A stretch of 64,000 nucleotides of DNA from Glossina fuscipes. Lineage: Eukaryota; Arthropoda; Insecta; Diptera; Glossinidae. The DNA lies in NCBI RefSeq assembly GCF_014805625.2, contig NW_023998651.1:121492-185491 (forward strand), written 5' to 3'. A program made the position numbers and the translations under genes. The notes under the pieces are model-generated. The model had not been told where the DNA came from. It searched no databases and worked only from the letters and a program-made list of their open reading frames with translations. Positions 48,001 through 54,109 of the stretch are shown here, piece after piece. How positions within the stretch are numbered: position 1 is the stretch's first letter; each line of letters starts with the position of its first letter.

Positions 48001-49940
48001 GGTATGTTACAAGGTTGCAAAAAAATTTAATGACTTCCCACAATAGTGAATATGAAAAATGCTGTTGTATGTGCTTTTATATTGACAATTTAATGATTTG
48101 GAAAAAACCAAAGTGGTTTCTATTTTTAGTATCAAACAGAAACTGTTACATTCATTAATTTGAAAGGAGTTTTGGTAAATATACAGTTTTAATAAGAAAA
48201 AATTCAGAAGTTCTGTTTTCAAAATATTTTCGTCAGTTTATTATTATTTTTTCCAAATGTTTTGCAGCATATTTTTTGGTGTCGTCATAGAAAAGAACTC
48301 ACACAGATTAAAATAGCAGCGTGAAAAAATTCTTGAACAAAGAAGAGGAGGAGAACAGGAAGAAGTATTTTTATAAATATTTTAGTTCAAATTTAATCGA
48401 ACACAATAGTTATGGTAGAAGTGTTGTTATCGCCGGTGCCACAATCGTACTCCACATAGTGTCCAACACGTCCCTTTGTTAATAGAACGCCCTATCCTTT
48501 ATGTTGGGGTTACTTAGTCACGAGCTGTTATGGAAGCACGATGTTGTCGATAAAAAAGTGTTAAGTAAACGTAAGAAAATAAAAATTTGATTGCAATTAA
48601 TAAACAAACTAACGTAATTAACTAGTAATTACTGATTAATATAAATGTACTCTATGTTAAAAAATTAAAAGTGTTACCGAACTTATAATAAACATTGACA
48701 TTCAATTCAAAAATTGAGCTCTTTAGTTAATACAATACGTTTATGGAGATTTACAACAAACGGCAATATATTGGTTTTGTTATGGTGTTAAGAATGAGAC
48801 TGGTGCTTCGTTACTCACATCTATATTTGATATTTCAAAGCTAGTTGATGGCATTAGAGATAATTTAAATTTTTTTTTTGTGATTCCACACAGGATTGAG
48901 TTTTGGAGGAGACTAACTGTAGTTTCATTTTGATTAAACCATAACCACTTTTTGCCCTTTCTTTAGAATGGACTTTCCTGAATTTTCGACGTACAACTCA
49001 TTTCCTAAATATTAAGGTAATTCAGACTGGCACTTCATGTTGCCTTAAGACGTAATAGTTCTAAGCTCTTATTCATTATTCTGGGCAAACTTTTTTGTCG
49101 CGTTTCTTCATTTATTTTCATAAAATGTAAAGTATTATTACCATCAAGTTATTAATAACACATTAAAATGTTGCATATCAAGCACATTTGTTGAAAAGTT
49201 TTGTTATTTGTGCAAAAGACCATAAATTTTTTAGCGCACTTGCACATCTCAAGAGATCTAACAAAAATTAAAAAACAACATGTGAAGATATTCCGCATAA
49301 CGTTTGTGATGTTTCTAAGAATAATGAAAAGAATTGCAAAGCAATTACATGCTCTTTAACGTCATGTTTCAATATAACACTATAGAAAATTAAGTACAAT
49401 GAGATGAGAAAACACAAATGCGGAAACCCAAAACAGATTTCCCTCTTTCTAAAATTTGAAAATACTTTCGATATTCTATCATTAAGTTTAAAATATATAC
49501 AACCGCCGTTTTTGTTACACAAATACATTTCACCGGCTTCAAATGTGTACGATTTTCCACAAAGGCAAATATATATTTCCTGGCCGTTTTAAAATCTGAC
49601 GTTTGCAGTCACATCATAATAACCTCAAAAAAAAATTTTTTTTTATTCTATTTTCTTTTTGATAAGATATATATACATACATACATATATATGCCTTTTT
49701 TCAACCTTTTTTATGTGGCTTTCATTTATGTAAAAACATTCATGTAAAAGTAAAGCCACGTGAAAAAGCGGACTTCTGTATCTATCTACATATAAAGTTA
49801 TACAATTATGTAATATGTAATGTATATTAAATTGAATAGGTAAAAACGGATCGGGTGCCTCTGAGACCAAACATTGGCAGGACATGATTTCGAAACCACG
49901 ACAAACTATTGTTCAATGGCATCGCTTGAAGCCGGAATAA
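1..49940 (+). CDS. Syt7: Synaptotagmin-7, 3' part of the gene (join 1-71, 132-212, 13098-13266, 25091-25303, 49840-49940)
   Basis: Five exons join in frame to give 210 residues plus a TAA stop. The order is the last strands of C2A, a short linker, a full C2B domain and the terminal WHRL motif. The C2B signatures [23 protein letters not shown] and [10 protein letters not shown] match Drosophila Syt7 from memory. Synaptotagmins are vesicle or plasma-membrane proteins whose tandem C2 domains bind Ca2+ and acidic phospholipids; Syt7 is the high-affinity, slow sensor used in asynchronous release, facilitation and vesicle replenishment. The transmembrane N-terminus and most of C2A lie before the window. 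All junctions use GT-AG and matching phases. Introns are 60, 12885, 11824 and 24536 bp, and the long ones are full of dead transposons. Alternative isoforms cannot be judged from this sequence. Confidence 0.97.
72..131 (+). other. Syt7: 60-bp mini-intron of Syt7
   Basis: The intron begins gtgggt and ends cgtag, and removing it joins QSR to VLHLHVF in phase 0, which is the expected C2A sequence. Its size is typical of the minimal intron class of flies, in sharp contrast with the next three introns. The donor has G at position +3 instead of A, which is allowed but weaker. Confidence 0.93.
132..212 (+). CDS. Syt7: Syt7 exon, end of C2A with Ca2+-binding loop 3
   Basis: The 27 codons contain [16 protein letters not shown], the third Ca2+-binding loop of C2A. 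The aspartates that coordinate Ca2+ in the family (the DxD pair and the later D) are all present, so this C2A should bind Ca2+. The exon ends LPLCQ before a strong gtaaga donor, in phase 0. Confidence 0.96.
565..941 (+). repeat. Dispersed repeat A, copy 1
   Basis: This stretch matches the last 200 bases of the window (63800-64000) in the same orientation. Shared blocks include ggcagccgcgctaccat and catatggttttagaac, and both copies end in a purine-rich agg-aag-taatataaaa segment. Copy 1 has about 170 extra bases between the blocks at roughly 735-905. I cannot assign it to a family; no coding sequence is visible in it. Confidence 0.75.
942..3600. other. Intronic stretch without recognised features
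   Basis: This is AT-rich sequence with short open frames that look random, and an ATT/T-rich low-complexity run near 1597-1620. I recognise no gene, RNA or mobile element in it. Confidence 0.5.
3600..4350. other. Less AT-rich intronic block, possibly an LTR or untranslated TE segment
   Basis: Base composition changes here to more G, C and T than the flanks. It holds a 111-codon + strand frame (3640-3975) with no domain I recognise. It lies just before an assembly gap and a BEL/Pao fragment, so it could belong to that element, but I found no second copy in the window to prove an LTR. Confidence 0.25.
4407..4416. other. Assembly gap of 10 N
   Basis: Ten consecutive N between gtcaag and agatga. 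A round number of N usually marks a scaffold join of unknown size, so distances across this point may be wrong. Confidence 0.99.
4498..4869 (-). pseudogene. BEL/Pao retrotransposon reverse transcriptase fragment
   Basis: Read on the - strand, the frame begins MNEYLRLGQ, the segment just before the BEL RT domain, followed by [16 protein letters not shown], the hallmark first RT motif of BEL/Pao elements (usually [12 protein letters not shown] with SLND after it; here SLKN). After a frameshift near 4690 it continues [20 protein letters not shown], matching the RFRxYxxxxADIxKMYRQV motif, where the catalytic D of ADI has become H in AHI. An in-frame stop follows. Gag, protease, integrase and LTRs are not seen. 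It is a dead internal fragment inside a Syt7 intron. The family call is firm and the ends are approximate. Confidence 0.85.
5154..5693 (-). other. Unrecognised 179-codon open frame
   Basis: This is one of the longest uninterrupted frames in the window. It encodes a Cys/Ile-rich protein with several hydrophobic stretches and ends in a run of seven lysines that comes from a (CTT)n microsatellite at 5168-5190. I recognise no domain. The opposite strand also reads fairly open in places, so it may be a chance frame or a decayed TE segment. Coding status is doubtful. Confidence 0.15.
5168..5190 (+). repeat. (CTT)n microsatellite
   Basis: About seven uninterrupted tct/ctt triplets. Confidence 0.9.
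5850..6262 (+). repeat. Dispersed repeat B, copy 1
   Basis: It aligns with 59110-59455 in the same orientation. Shared pieces include ctcacataa, ttttatgcg-like, tctgactaaaaatg and the gatatgggtatcaaa region followed by ggagagcagaa. It ends with ggcgcccggcgaatata and ctttcttacttgttt. This kind of non-coding repeat is common in introns of higher flies; I cannot name the family from sequence alone. Confidence 0.65.
6804..8330 (+). pseudogene. Ty3/gypsy pol relic: RNase H, integrase and pol C-terminus
   Basis: The segment starts in RNase H ([10 protein letters not shown] for the usual ELHTDASxxG) and passes one stop at about 6891. An open frame from 6938 then covers [12 protein letters not shown], the [17 protein letters not shown] end of RNase H (usually RxMxHVDALSRY), a degenerate HHCC region, and the integrase core with HTLHTDH. 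The second catalytic aspartate is lost: IISGRGSAL replaces the usual IISDRGTAF. After a frameshift near 7774 it continues through PRGNGQKES (catalytic E kept), [11 protein letters not shown] and YLGPYRII to GYIKPW, the usual C-terminal motif of this pol group. RT, gag and LTRs are missing, so the element is dead. It sits in sense orientation in a Syt7 intron. Confidence 0.92.
8788..8811 (+). repeat. Left terminal inverted repeat of the Tigger-like element
   Basis: It begins gagtcaaacctg next to a TA. It pairs with 9622-9645, differing at the first and sixth bases. Confidence 0.85.
9099..9205 (-). pseudogene. Residual C-terminal exon of a Tigger-like transposase
   Basis: A 35-codon frame ending in TAG reads [15 protein letters not shown], then VLNYDE. 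Such Ser/Asp-rich acidic tails are usual at the C-terminus of pogo/Tigger-type transposases. A good acceptor (attttattttag) stands just before it, and a gtaaat donor about 70 bases upstream would make a short intron. The rest of the transposase, including the DDE domain, is absent. The reading is clean; the link to the transposase is inferred from its position inside the TIRs. Confidence 0.6.
9622..9645 (-). repeat. Right terminal inverted repeat of the Tigger-like element
   Basis: Read on the - strand it begins cagtccaacctg, the CAG start typical of pogo/Tigger ends, next to a TA. Confidence 0.85.
9650..13090. other. Intronic stretch, mostly unrecognised
   Basis: AT-rich DNA without recognised genes. 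Around 11430-11660 there is a piece with ctggacaaagagacaggcagaca and an aatttatatgctttatgg block, a phrase frequent in dispersed repeats of higher flies and loosely similar in style to 15440-15780. No boundaries can be drawn. Confidence 0.4.
13098..13266 (+). CDS. Syt7: Syt7 exon, C2A-C2B linker and start of C2B
   Basis: This encodes [16 protein letters not shown], then [20 protein letters not shown] and [22 protein letters not shown] is Ca2+-binding loop 1 of C2B, and its first aspartate is in this exon. The exon ends with one base (g) of the D codon of DPY, phase 1, before gtgaag. The spacing and the GELLxSLCYxP strand fit Syt7 rather than Syt1. Confidence 0.97.
13700..15540. other. Intronic stretch without recognised features
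   Basis: AT-rich sequence. The block 13770-13990 is richer in G and C, with ggacgggctgattttacg, and may be the edge of an old TE. The 97-codon T-rich frame at 14762-15055 looks like chance. Nothing here can be named. Confidence 0.4.
15559..15718 (+). repeat. Two imperfect direct repeats of about 86 bp
   Basis: Both units contain acacatgga, gacatc, gggca, caaacaagct and gactcag or gagtcag, starting at 15559 and 15645. The preceding text (ctaccgaatttcgtcaaaat) and the run of gacatc/gggcaggcag words are typical of widespread non-coding repeats in fly introns. The family is unknown to me. Confidence 0.55.
15860..16524 (-). pseudogene. Unidentified protein-like segment with exon-like end
   Basis: On the - strand 72 codons (16524-16309) are open and read like real protein, e.g. 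[20 protein letters not shown] and [15 protein letters not shown]. They end directly at gtaagc, a good splice donor, with a stop just behind it. Two stops interrupt the same frame upstream, and a further open - strand frame (16299-16021) follows with [20 protein letters not shown]. It could be a nested gene, a processed or duplicated gene piece, or the transposase or gag of a TE I do not recognise. The stops and lack of other exons favour a relic. No function is assigned. Confidence 0.35.
17000..18400. other. Intronic stretch without recognised features
   Basis: AT-rich sequence without convincing frames. A T-run lies at 17571-17584. It may include the 3' untranslated end of the neighbouring LINE, whose tail I could not locate. 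Confidence 0.35.
18590..18945 (-). pseudogene. RNase H domain of the I-type LINE
   Basis: Motifs in order are FTDRSKTD (first catalytic D), SAECLVIL (catalytic E), [10 protein letters not shown] (catalytic D) and [12 protein letters not shown] with the catalytic His. The core residues are recognisable even though frameshifts separate them. Confidence 0.85.
20745..21390 (-). pseudogene. ORF1 (gag) of the I-type LINE with CCHC knuckles
   Basis: Fragments in two frames give an N-terminal part and a [16 protein letters not shown] segment, the first zinc knuckle of LINE gag proteins, followed after a one-base shift by two more Cys/His clusters. Gag proteins of this type bind the element RNA. The last Cys of knuckle one has drifted (RVSSHQ in place of a C). 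Confidence 0.8.
21810..22668 (-). mobile_element. Internally deleted Tigger (pogo) DNA transposon with transposase C-terminal half
   Basis: On the - strand the element starts at 22668 with cagtaaaagctccttattc, next to a TA (22669-22670), followed by several gcgaataa/ttcgcgg words. After only about 110 bases it enters the transposase at [17 protein letters not shown], so the HTH DNA-binding part and the first half of the DDE domain are gone. It then shows [12 protein letters not shown] (second catalytic D), [18 protein letters not shown], a stop, a frameshift near 22290, and [12 protein letters not shown] to [10 protein letters not shown] with an acidic tail. These are standard Tigger/jerky-type DDE motifs. 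The other terminal repeat was not found. It differs from the 8788 element in its TIR, so it is another family. Confidence 0.88.
22809..23108 (+). pseudogene. Unidentified 100-codon frame with one internal stop
   Basis: The frame reads [19 protein letters not shown], stop, then [19 protein letters not shown] and [20 protein letters not shown] before a TGA. Composition is that of a real soluble protein, and a single stop in 100 codons is unusual for this AT-rich DNA. It begins about 140 bases beyond the end of the Tigger element. I do not recognise it; a gag or other TE protein is the simplest guess. Confidence 0.35.
23110..24400. other. Intronic stretch without recognised features
   Basis: AT-rich DNA. 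I see no convincing frame, RNA gene or terminal repeat. Confidence 0.4.
24422..24482 (-). pseudogene. LINE endonuclease fragment (CGDFN motif)
   Basis: Twenty codons on the - strand read [19 protein letters not shown], the central motif (xLxGDFN) of the apurinic endonuclease of Jockey/I-type LINEs. Stops surround it and no other domain is close. Short, so moderately supported. Confidence 0.55.
25091..25303 (+). CDS. Syt7: Syt7 exon, core of C2B
   Basis: It completes DPY and continues [36 protein letters not shown] and [20 protein letters not shown]. Seen are the loop 1 aspartate of DPY, the polybasic KRIEKRK strand that binds phosphoinositides in this family, and loop 3 [10 protein letters not shown]. 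The last acidic position of loop 3 is glutamate, where Syt1 has aspartate. The exon ends LLAG with a split codon (phase 1) at gtaagt. Confidence 0.98.
25320..26640. other. Intronic stretch without recognised features
   Basis: AT-rich sequence with many short poly-A and poly-T runs; nothing recognisable on either strand. Confidence 0.4.
26726..26915 (+). mobile_element. tRNA-derived SINE, copy 1
   Basis: The head carries an A box (tagccgagtagacaaagg, 26744-26761) and a B box (ggttcaaatct, 26789-26799), the internal pol III promoter. Between them gactaaaaaatc and gggcgtggg resemble the anticodon and long variable arms of a class II tRNA such as tRNA-Ser. The tRNA-like head is followed by an unrelated body of about 90 bases and an (AATA)n tail at 26900-26915. 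A second copy lies inverted at 27740. It is not a working tRNA: the acceptor stem does not pair. Confidence 0.8.
27041..27112 (+). repeat. 12-bp minisatellite, six units
   Basis: Six consecutive 12-base units vary around atataccagtct (atacaccagtca, atgtaccagtca and so on). The last unit decays to atataccaattc. Confidence 0.95.
27600..27740 (-). mobile_element. tRNA-derived SINE, copy 2 (inverted)
   Basis: Read on the - strand from 27740 it repeats the head of the copy at 26726: gagagtcatccgc, tagccgagtagacaaaga (A box, 27705-27722) and ggttcaaatat (B box, 27680-27690). The segment between the boxes is shorter than in copy 1. The body diverges. A possible (AATA)-like tail on the same strand lies near 27385-27410, which would make the copy about 350 bases long. 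Confidence 0.78.
27750..29200. other. Intronic stretch without recognised features
   Basis: Contains an 81-codon Ser/Arg-rich + frame at 28018-28263 and other short frames on both strands without recognisable domains. The preferred view is non-coding or old TE sequence. Confidence 0.35.
29211..30060 (-). pseudogene. LINE reverse transcriptase C-terminal part
   Basis: On the - strand, [20 protein letters not shown] matches the LVRPxLEYASxVWxPYY motif, followed by [31 protein letters not shown] and [14 protein letters not shown], a typical series for the RT C-terminus of I/Jockey-group LINEs. Frameshifts and stops separate them. At 29396-29211 the frame [20 protein letters not shown] resembles [20 protein letters not shown] of the LINE at 36541-37766, so both belong to related families. 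It probably continues the ORF2 pieces at 31860-33300, with a Ty3/gypsy gag piece in between. Confidence 0.8.
30551..30824 (-). pseudogene. Ty3/gypsy-type gag fragment
   Basis: 91 codons without a stop and without an [22 protein letters not shown] corresponds to the PPFWxxxPxxWFxxxExQF motif at the start of the capsid domain of many arthropod Ty3/gypsy gags, and [17 protein letters not shown] with [10 protein letters not shown] corresponds to the later LIxRFxxSxxxxLxxLL and GDRKPSxxL motifs. A further LNPFAS segment may follow near 30450. Gag forms the capsid of the element. No zinc knuckle or protease is seen. It lies among LINE ORF2 pieces, which suggests an insertion into an older LINE. Confidence 0.8.
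31860..32165 (-). pseudogene. LINE reverse transcriptase fragment ([18 protein letters not shown])
   Basis: The frame holds [28 protein letters not shown] and, after a stop, [11 protein letters not shown]. These are the RT segment ahead of the palm motifs in I/Jockey-group LINEs (usually IFNxSLxxGxFPxxWKxSxxxPxxK, then NYRxISxLxxxxKLFE). The catalytic FADD region is not found here. Confidence 0.85.
32235..32345 (-). repeat. 3' UTR and AATA tail of a LINE copy
   Basis: On the - strand this reads ttttaatattaattattata to gtataagtaaatggataaa, ending in (aaat)n. It aligns over its whole length with the 3' end of the + strand LINE at 37650-37766. It cuts the LINE ORF2 pieces on either side, so it marks the end of one copy next to the middle of another. 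Confidence 0.8.
32440..33300 (-). pseudogene. LINE endonuclease C-terminus and start of RT
   Basis: On the - strand [14 protein letters not shown] and SGRLLDNC match the late endonuclease motif (xxxxGLxQxNxxxNxxGRxLDxxF). After several hundred decayed bases, [16 protein letters not shown] and then [13 protein letters not shown] give the first RT motif (xxGPDGIPxxxLKxC). Stops and frameshifts are numerous. It is joined at its end to the 3' UTR piece at 32345, implying an internally deleted copy. Confidence 0.8.
34214..34301 (+). repeat. Short tandem duplications
   Basis: gatcgat occurs three times with about 10-base spacing at 34214-34240, and gaagattaatggtt is duplicated head to tail at 34274-34301. 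Confidence 0.8.
34406..34957 (-). pseudogene. Unidentified Cys-rich protein-like frame, two internal stops
   Basis: A single - strand frame of 184 codons has only two closely spaced internal stops. It includes [51 protein letters not shown] and, beyond the stops, [18 protein letters not shown] and [16 protein letters not shown]. The DNA is richer in G and C than its flanks, as in real coding sequence, and the frame may extend upstream to about 35045 with further stops. Cys pairs (CSEC, CETC, CVAC) hint at metal binding, but I recognise no domain. It could be a retrocopied host gene or an unknown TE protein. Confidence 0.45.
35050..36540. other. Intronic stretch without recognised features
   Basis: AT-rich, with an (ATT)n run near 35564-35581. 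The phrase ggctgtgttttattat occurs near 35548 and again near 35652, suggesting a small local duplication. No gene is seen. Confidence 0.4.
36541..37766 (+). mobile_element. LINE (I/Jockey group), 5'-truncated, RT to 3' tail
   Basis: It starts within RT at GGSHL (of GVPQGSHLGP), shifts frame into [13 protein letters not shown] and [12 protein letters not shown], where the YADD catalytic box is intact. It continues [60 protein letters not shown] and [18 protein letters not shown], then a 3' UTR ending in four aata units at 37752-37766. 5' truncation and a short A-rich repeat tail are what target-primed reverse transcription leaves. Stops and frameshifts show it is dead. The 3' UTR matches 32235-32345 on the other strand. 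Confidence 0.88.
37770..39760. other. Intronic stretch without recognised features
   Basis: Very AT-rich, with a GA-rich run near 38145-38170 and TA-rich simple sequence near 38860-38890. No coding sequence recognised. Confidence 0.4.
40119..40310 (+). repeat. 69-bp tandem repeat, 2.8 units
   Basis: tcagggatgg begins at 40122, 40191 and 40260, each followed by gcgactaacag or a close variant, gccagcacat, ccctatc and gtaaagtcagtagtcctaa. Units one and two differ at only a few bases. The third unit breaks off after gtaaattcag. Confidence 0.95.
40714..40858 (+). repeat. Direct repeat spaced 107 bp
   Basis: accaaatcgcgtgatttg and accaaatcgcctgatttg, each followed by ttaaccgtta and gtatgtg, begin at 40714 and 40821. 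Confidence 0.93.
41171..41195. repeat. Perfect 10-bp inverted repeat with 5-base loop
   Basis: gtaaggaagc and gcttccttac pair perfectly around aaaac. It could fold as RNA or DNA hairpin. Its position fits the untranslated region of a retroelement. Confidence 0.9.
41409..41720 (+). other. 103-codon frame, possible gag start
   Basis: An open frame beginning [12 protein letters not shown] follows the possible leader region and precedes decayed gypsy pol on the same strand. It is basic and has no motif I recognise. The position, not the sequence, suggests gag. Confidence 0.2.
42870..43560 (+). pseudogene. Ty3/gypsy pol relic: RNase H end, integrase zinc finger and C-terminus
   Basis: [11 protein letters not shown] is the end of RNase H (usually NVVPDxLSR). 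[11 protein letters not shown] is a linker motif of gypsy pol. [19 protein letters not shown], then TYWPKM and FVSSCDV are the integrase HHCC finger; the second Cys of CxxC is now a TGA stop. The integrase catalytic core is deleted, and the C-terminal part [29 protein letters not shown] follows. Dead, sense to Syt7. Confidence 0.85.
43600..44900. other. Intronic stretch without recognised features
   Basis: A-rich + strand with long lysine-like runs in translation. The - strand frames here are Phe-rich products of that bias. A short CT repeat lies near 44527-44544. Confidence 0.4.
44937..45349 (+). pseudogene. Ty1/copia polyprotein fragment (integrase end to RT linker)
   Basis: [19 protein letters not shown] matches the copia integrase C-terminal motif (KPxxxxLRVFGCxAYxxIP), followed by KKKFDACS (usually KLDxxSxxxxFxGY). 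After an in-frame stop and frameshift, an open frame (45020-45349) reads [12 protein letters not shown] and ends [12 protein letters not shown], the RRSxRxxxPP linker motif before the copia RT. RT and LTRs are not seen. Confidence 0.85.
45360..49800. other. Intronic stretch without confirmed features
   Basis: AT-rich sequence before the last Syt7 exon. 45770-45930 is richer in G and C and could be an LTR-like edge. A - strand frame at 46829-46350 (one stop) codes for a very hydrophobic chain of uncertain meaning. A tatg/tata simple repeat lies at about 49669-49692. Confidence 0.35.
49840..49940 (+). CDS. Syt7: Syt7 terminal coding exon
   Basis: After the acceptor attgaatag the exon finishes the Gly codon and reads [20 protein letters not shown] then [12 protein letters not shown] and TAA. 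WHxL is the C-terminal motif conserved in synaptotagmins, needed for docking in Syt1. The join LLAG-KNGSG matches Drosophila Syt7 as I remember it. It stands 24.5 kb from the previous exon and would be missed without the homology. Confidence 0.97.
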
Positions 49941-50440
49941 GGAAATGCTACCCACATATGTACCTGTGCACCCCATTTGAACGGCGAAAACTGCAGATTC
50001 ATGTAGATCAATAAATATGTTGTTATATCAAAAAGAAGCCTGAAACAAACCAACACGGATCAGTTTTGTCATTACCATGTGCATATATGTATGTAACAAT
50101 AATTTCAAAGAATTTAATAGTTTGCGCTTGTGCAACATAATTATACATATATCACACAAACACAAAACCACACAAACGAACAAGTTTATGTACATTAACT
50201 AAATTGGGAGTTATCACGTTTTGAATAAAAAAAAATATAATTTGTGTTTATATAAAAAATTTAAAAAGAACAATATTAAATAATAACGAAGAAGTTTTGG
50301 TTTTGGCGACGTTCAACGTTCGATACCCGCTAAACACGCATTCACATCTCTAAACTGTATCAATCTGATTCTTTTGAACCATGTAATGCAGATTACATCG
50401 CGGACATATAGAGACATAACAGTTAGATAAATAAATAACA
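49941..50440 (+). other. Syt7: Probable Syt7 3' UTR with candidate poly(A) signals
   Basis: AATAAA occurs at 50010-50015, 50224-50229 and 50430-50435. Which one is used, and the UTR length, cannot be told from sequence; neuronal fly genes often have long UTRs, so the real end may be further downstream. Confidence 0.4.
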
Positions 50441-50449
50441 TTACAGTGC

Positions 50450-53400
50450 ACCAGAATAATCATCGTTTTTTGTTCCGTCATTTTAAATACTAACTATTCT
50501 ATTCGCGTGTTTTCTATAAATACCAAAGTTCATAGAAATGTGTACAAATATGTTCTCCTCAAGACAACCTATACGTAGATAAATGTGCATGTTCTTAACA
50601 AATGATGTTCAAAATTTAACTGGAAATAGAGTCAAGAATGAATGCAGCAAGCTTCATATAGCAAGTTGTGCGGCGACGTGGGCCTCTAGTCCGTGTAAAC
50701 GGACAGTGAAACACATTTTTCACGAGTTTCGAGAACGCAAATCACGCTACCCTGTAAAGACGTTCAAAATAGTCGGCGAGTTCTTTATTTAAATTTTAGT
50801 TGCTTGTTGGCGTACAATAGAGAAAATGTACCCCATCTACCCACAGCCTACATTTCTATTATAGTAATGCAAACTAATTCAAATATCTGGAATGTGAAAG
50901 CAAAAGTTCATATTTTGCTTGTGCATGAACTAGTTTAGTTACTTAGTTGCTGAGTTGTGAATTAAGTTCAAAAGAAATAGCCTATTCAAAGAAGTTTTTG
51001 CAAAGAGATATTCGAAACTTACTTTTCTTTTCAACACCAGAAAGTCGTAACTACTTTACGTCAAAAAATTATACCGGCAATTTTTGTTAGCTTTATAGAG
51101 ATATACGTTTTGTTATAAGATGTCACTTATTAGGGGATTTAATAAATACTTATGATCCGTCGTAAAGGGTAAAGCTTTCTTTCCAGATCCTTTTTATTTG
51201 AGATCTTGAAGCCTTATTTACAGGATTCAAATTAATTTAATATCTTTCTTAGTAAAATTCCAGCCAAGACTGAAAAATAATTCCAAGAATTCGCTAGAAG
51301 CAATCAAAATGTCAGCTCTGTGCGATACATGTTCTTCTGTATTTATTTAATAGATATTGATGTCTACTACTAGGTAACATTTCGCTTACCATTGGAGAAA
51401 TGCCTGCAAAAAGTTTTTATTTATAACTTCGATTTTCGAAAAACTAAATAAACAAATTTCGCGCTGAAGAAAAGTACGTATGCGTTATCGACTATGTGAC
51501 GAACGCATTCAGGTATTAACGAAAGATAGAATTATTATATTTCTGCCCTTTCTTACGGCAAGAAACCTGCCTTAAGCCTGCTACGATCGCTTATTAGTTA
51601 TGATAGCTGTATTTGAATAAGTGATTTCACCTGTTTCAGGGTAAACAATAGGGAATAAACAAGAAGATCGCTAAAATTTTCTGTATCAAAGTATATTTTA
51701 ATTTTTCTTAATATACGCTTTATCAAGCTCGTGATTTTCATTGCTTTATTAATAATATACTAGAAGGTGTATATTTCCATCATCTTAAATTCCCATTTAT
51801 CACCATTTGCAAAATTCGTATAAAGCAAACATACGTAAATACGTGATTCTAGGTTTTCTTACTTAAAGATTTTCTGTGTGGATGTCTTCAAATTTTTGTG
51901 AAAACATTTTCATGAGTAAATCCGATGTCCGCAAGAATATTGAAAGAAACCACTTTAATTTTTTCACCACCATAACTACGAATTATAAACTAGAACTTAG
52001 TAACCGCTCTTAGGAATTTTTCAGCTTAGCGCAGAAGCAGTGAATTGAGATTCATTATTGTATCCGTTTAAGTATATTTTCCTGCCCACCCATCTGCCTG
52101 TATGATGTCTGCCAATATAATTTTCGGGATGTTACGATTAAGTTTGGTATACGGACCACTTCCAACATAAGCTCTTGAAAAGCGATTCGTGAAAGCATAT
52201 TAATAATTTTCACATAATTTATTGTATATATGATATGATAAATCACAAAAAATTTGACAATAAATTATTCACGACGAAAGCTCTCAACAAGAATAAAGCG
52301 AAGGGGAGGTTGGCTGTTAGTATATACAGTGAACGGTTATGATTATAAAAGCAGCGTAAGATTCTTTTAAATATATGCGGATGTATTAATACTTAAAACA
52401 ATATAATGAAAACCCACGTTTTATTATATCAACCGATTCAAAATTGTTTTCCGAGGCGATTTAAGCTTGCCCGCCCGTCCGATGTCTTTTCATGTATGTT
52501 AGTGTTCAACCTATAGGTAGCAGTTTGTAAGTTTTGACGAGATTTGATACACAGACGTGTTTTTATTCAATGGTGACTACTATTGGATCGGCCCATGTTT
52601 GTAGTCCCTCTTCATATAACGGGTACGTAAAAACGTTATGCAATTTGAAAACTTTCCCGACAAATTCGCAATTTCATCATACCAAATTGTTATGAAATAT
52701 ATAAACAAACTTGACCAACTCGTAAAACATCAGCACTTATAATGGATCTTACAAAAAATAAGCTTTTCTATGGCAAGAGGGTCTGATTATCAAAATTTTG
52801 TGGTAAAAAATTGGCGATAACAACAATTTGTATAAGGATTCCTATTAAAAGTAAGCTTCTATATGATAAAAAAGTCAAATCTTCACGAAAACAGGTGCAA
52901 AATAAATTCACCTTTGACAAAAAAATTAGTTCTGGTAAGTTTAGGTACCACGCCAGTTCCTGTTTTGGGCCCCTCTTAGGGGTTCCCATACATGGAAATG
53001 AGGAGAATGGAGAAAATTTGTGGCGTTAACTACTCAAGTTCAAGTATTATGCACATCGAAAGACAAAGAGGGGTTTTCTGTCCTTGGCAGTCTTAAATAA
53101 AAATGACCTGACTAACCTATCAAACTAACCAAATTCACTCAACTAAAGGGGCACTTTTGGTAAAAACTACCTCTTTTAAGCGCTGGGCAGAGAACAATTT
53201 GAAAATCTCATATGTAAGTGAACTTTTTTAAAAAAAAGCAGTCCCAAATGCATAGAAAAAGGTGGTTAAGATACATCCAAATATACGTACAGATCAATCC
53301 ACACCTCTTTAAATATAGTACGCCGTATGTAGCCTAAAAAAATGAAGTCCTTAGAAGGACTAAATTTATATAAGCATTTCCTTGACTGAATGAACTGCAT

Positions 53401-54080
53401 CGACTTTTAGGACTAATTATTACAAGGCGTACATTGCGTATACGTTTAAAATATTAAAAAAGACACTATGAGTAAGACGAAGTTGCGATAACACAATATT
53501 AAAAATAAAAAATGCCAAACACGCACGCGTACCAAAACATTAACGACACTCTCAGGCGAAAACGAAACTTTTCGATTTCAGTTAGTAAGCTAACACGCAT
53601 ATTTATAGGAGAAACTATTTTGGTTACAGTAAGTTTTCAGGCCTAAGCTCTGGTTGAGACATCTAGAAGAAACACACCAACAATTTATATAGATATACTC
53701 GTGGTTATATATTGACATAAAATTAAATTTTTTGCATATTATTATCTAGTTGACGTATAACCAAGGTGTAAAAAAAAATGCAAAATGAATTATAAGTTAT
53801 CCAAAACGACAAGAAATAAATGTTATAAGTGAGAAAAGTAACAGACGTTTATTGTTAGTCGTTGGTAACTGTATAACAAAACAGATATGATGTCTACATA
53901 AAGGCAGAAGAATAGATCCAGTATATGCTGGCTTTCAATCTTCTTATCTCATCTAGAAGTGATATTGTCAAAGGATTTCTGTAATATTTTCAAGAAATGC
54001 ATTGAATAGTTATAGAATATTGGGTTTAAAACAAGTCCTTCAACTTCAATTTATATTACATTTATCATTTTCAATTTTAG
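50450..54080. other. Intergenic stretch without recognised features
   Basis: AT-rich DNA with scattered short frames. The frames at 50583-50792 and 52768-53029 have no recognisable domain. Confidence 0.4.
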
Positions 54081-54109
54081 TATGGACAAGTTTGTTTGAA
54101 GTTGGGAGA

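Larger units (their letters stand above)
25304..49839 (+). other. Syt7: Syt7 intron of 24536 bp
   Basis: Donor gtaagt, acceptor aattgaatag, phase 1. It holds two SINEs, a minisatellite, LINE pieces, Ty3/gypsy and copia relics and a tandem-repeat block. Confidence 0.9.

Noticed and set aside
50315..50440. B-box-like gttcgatacccgc followed by an (AATA) tail, as a third SINE
   Set aside because: No A box at the right distance and no similarity to the two clear SINE heads.
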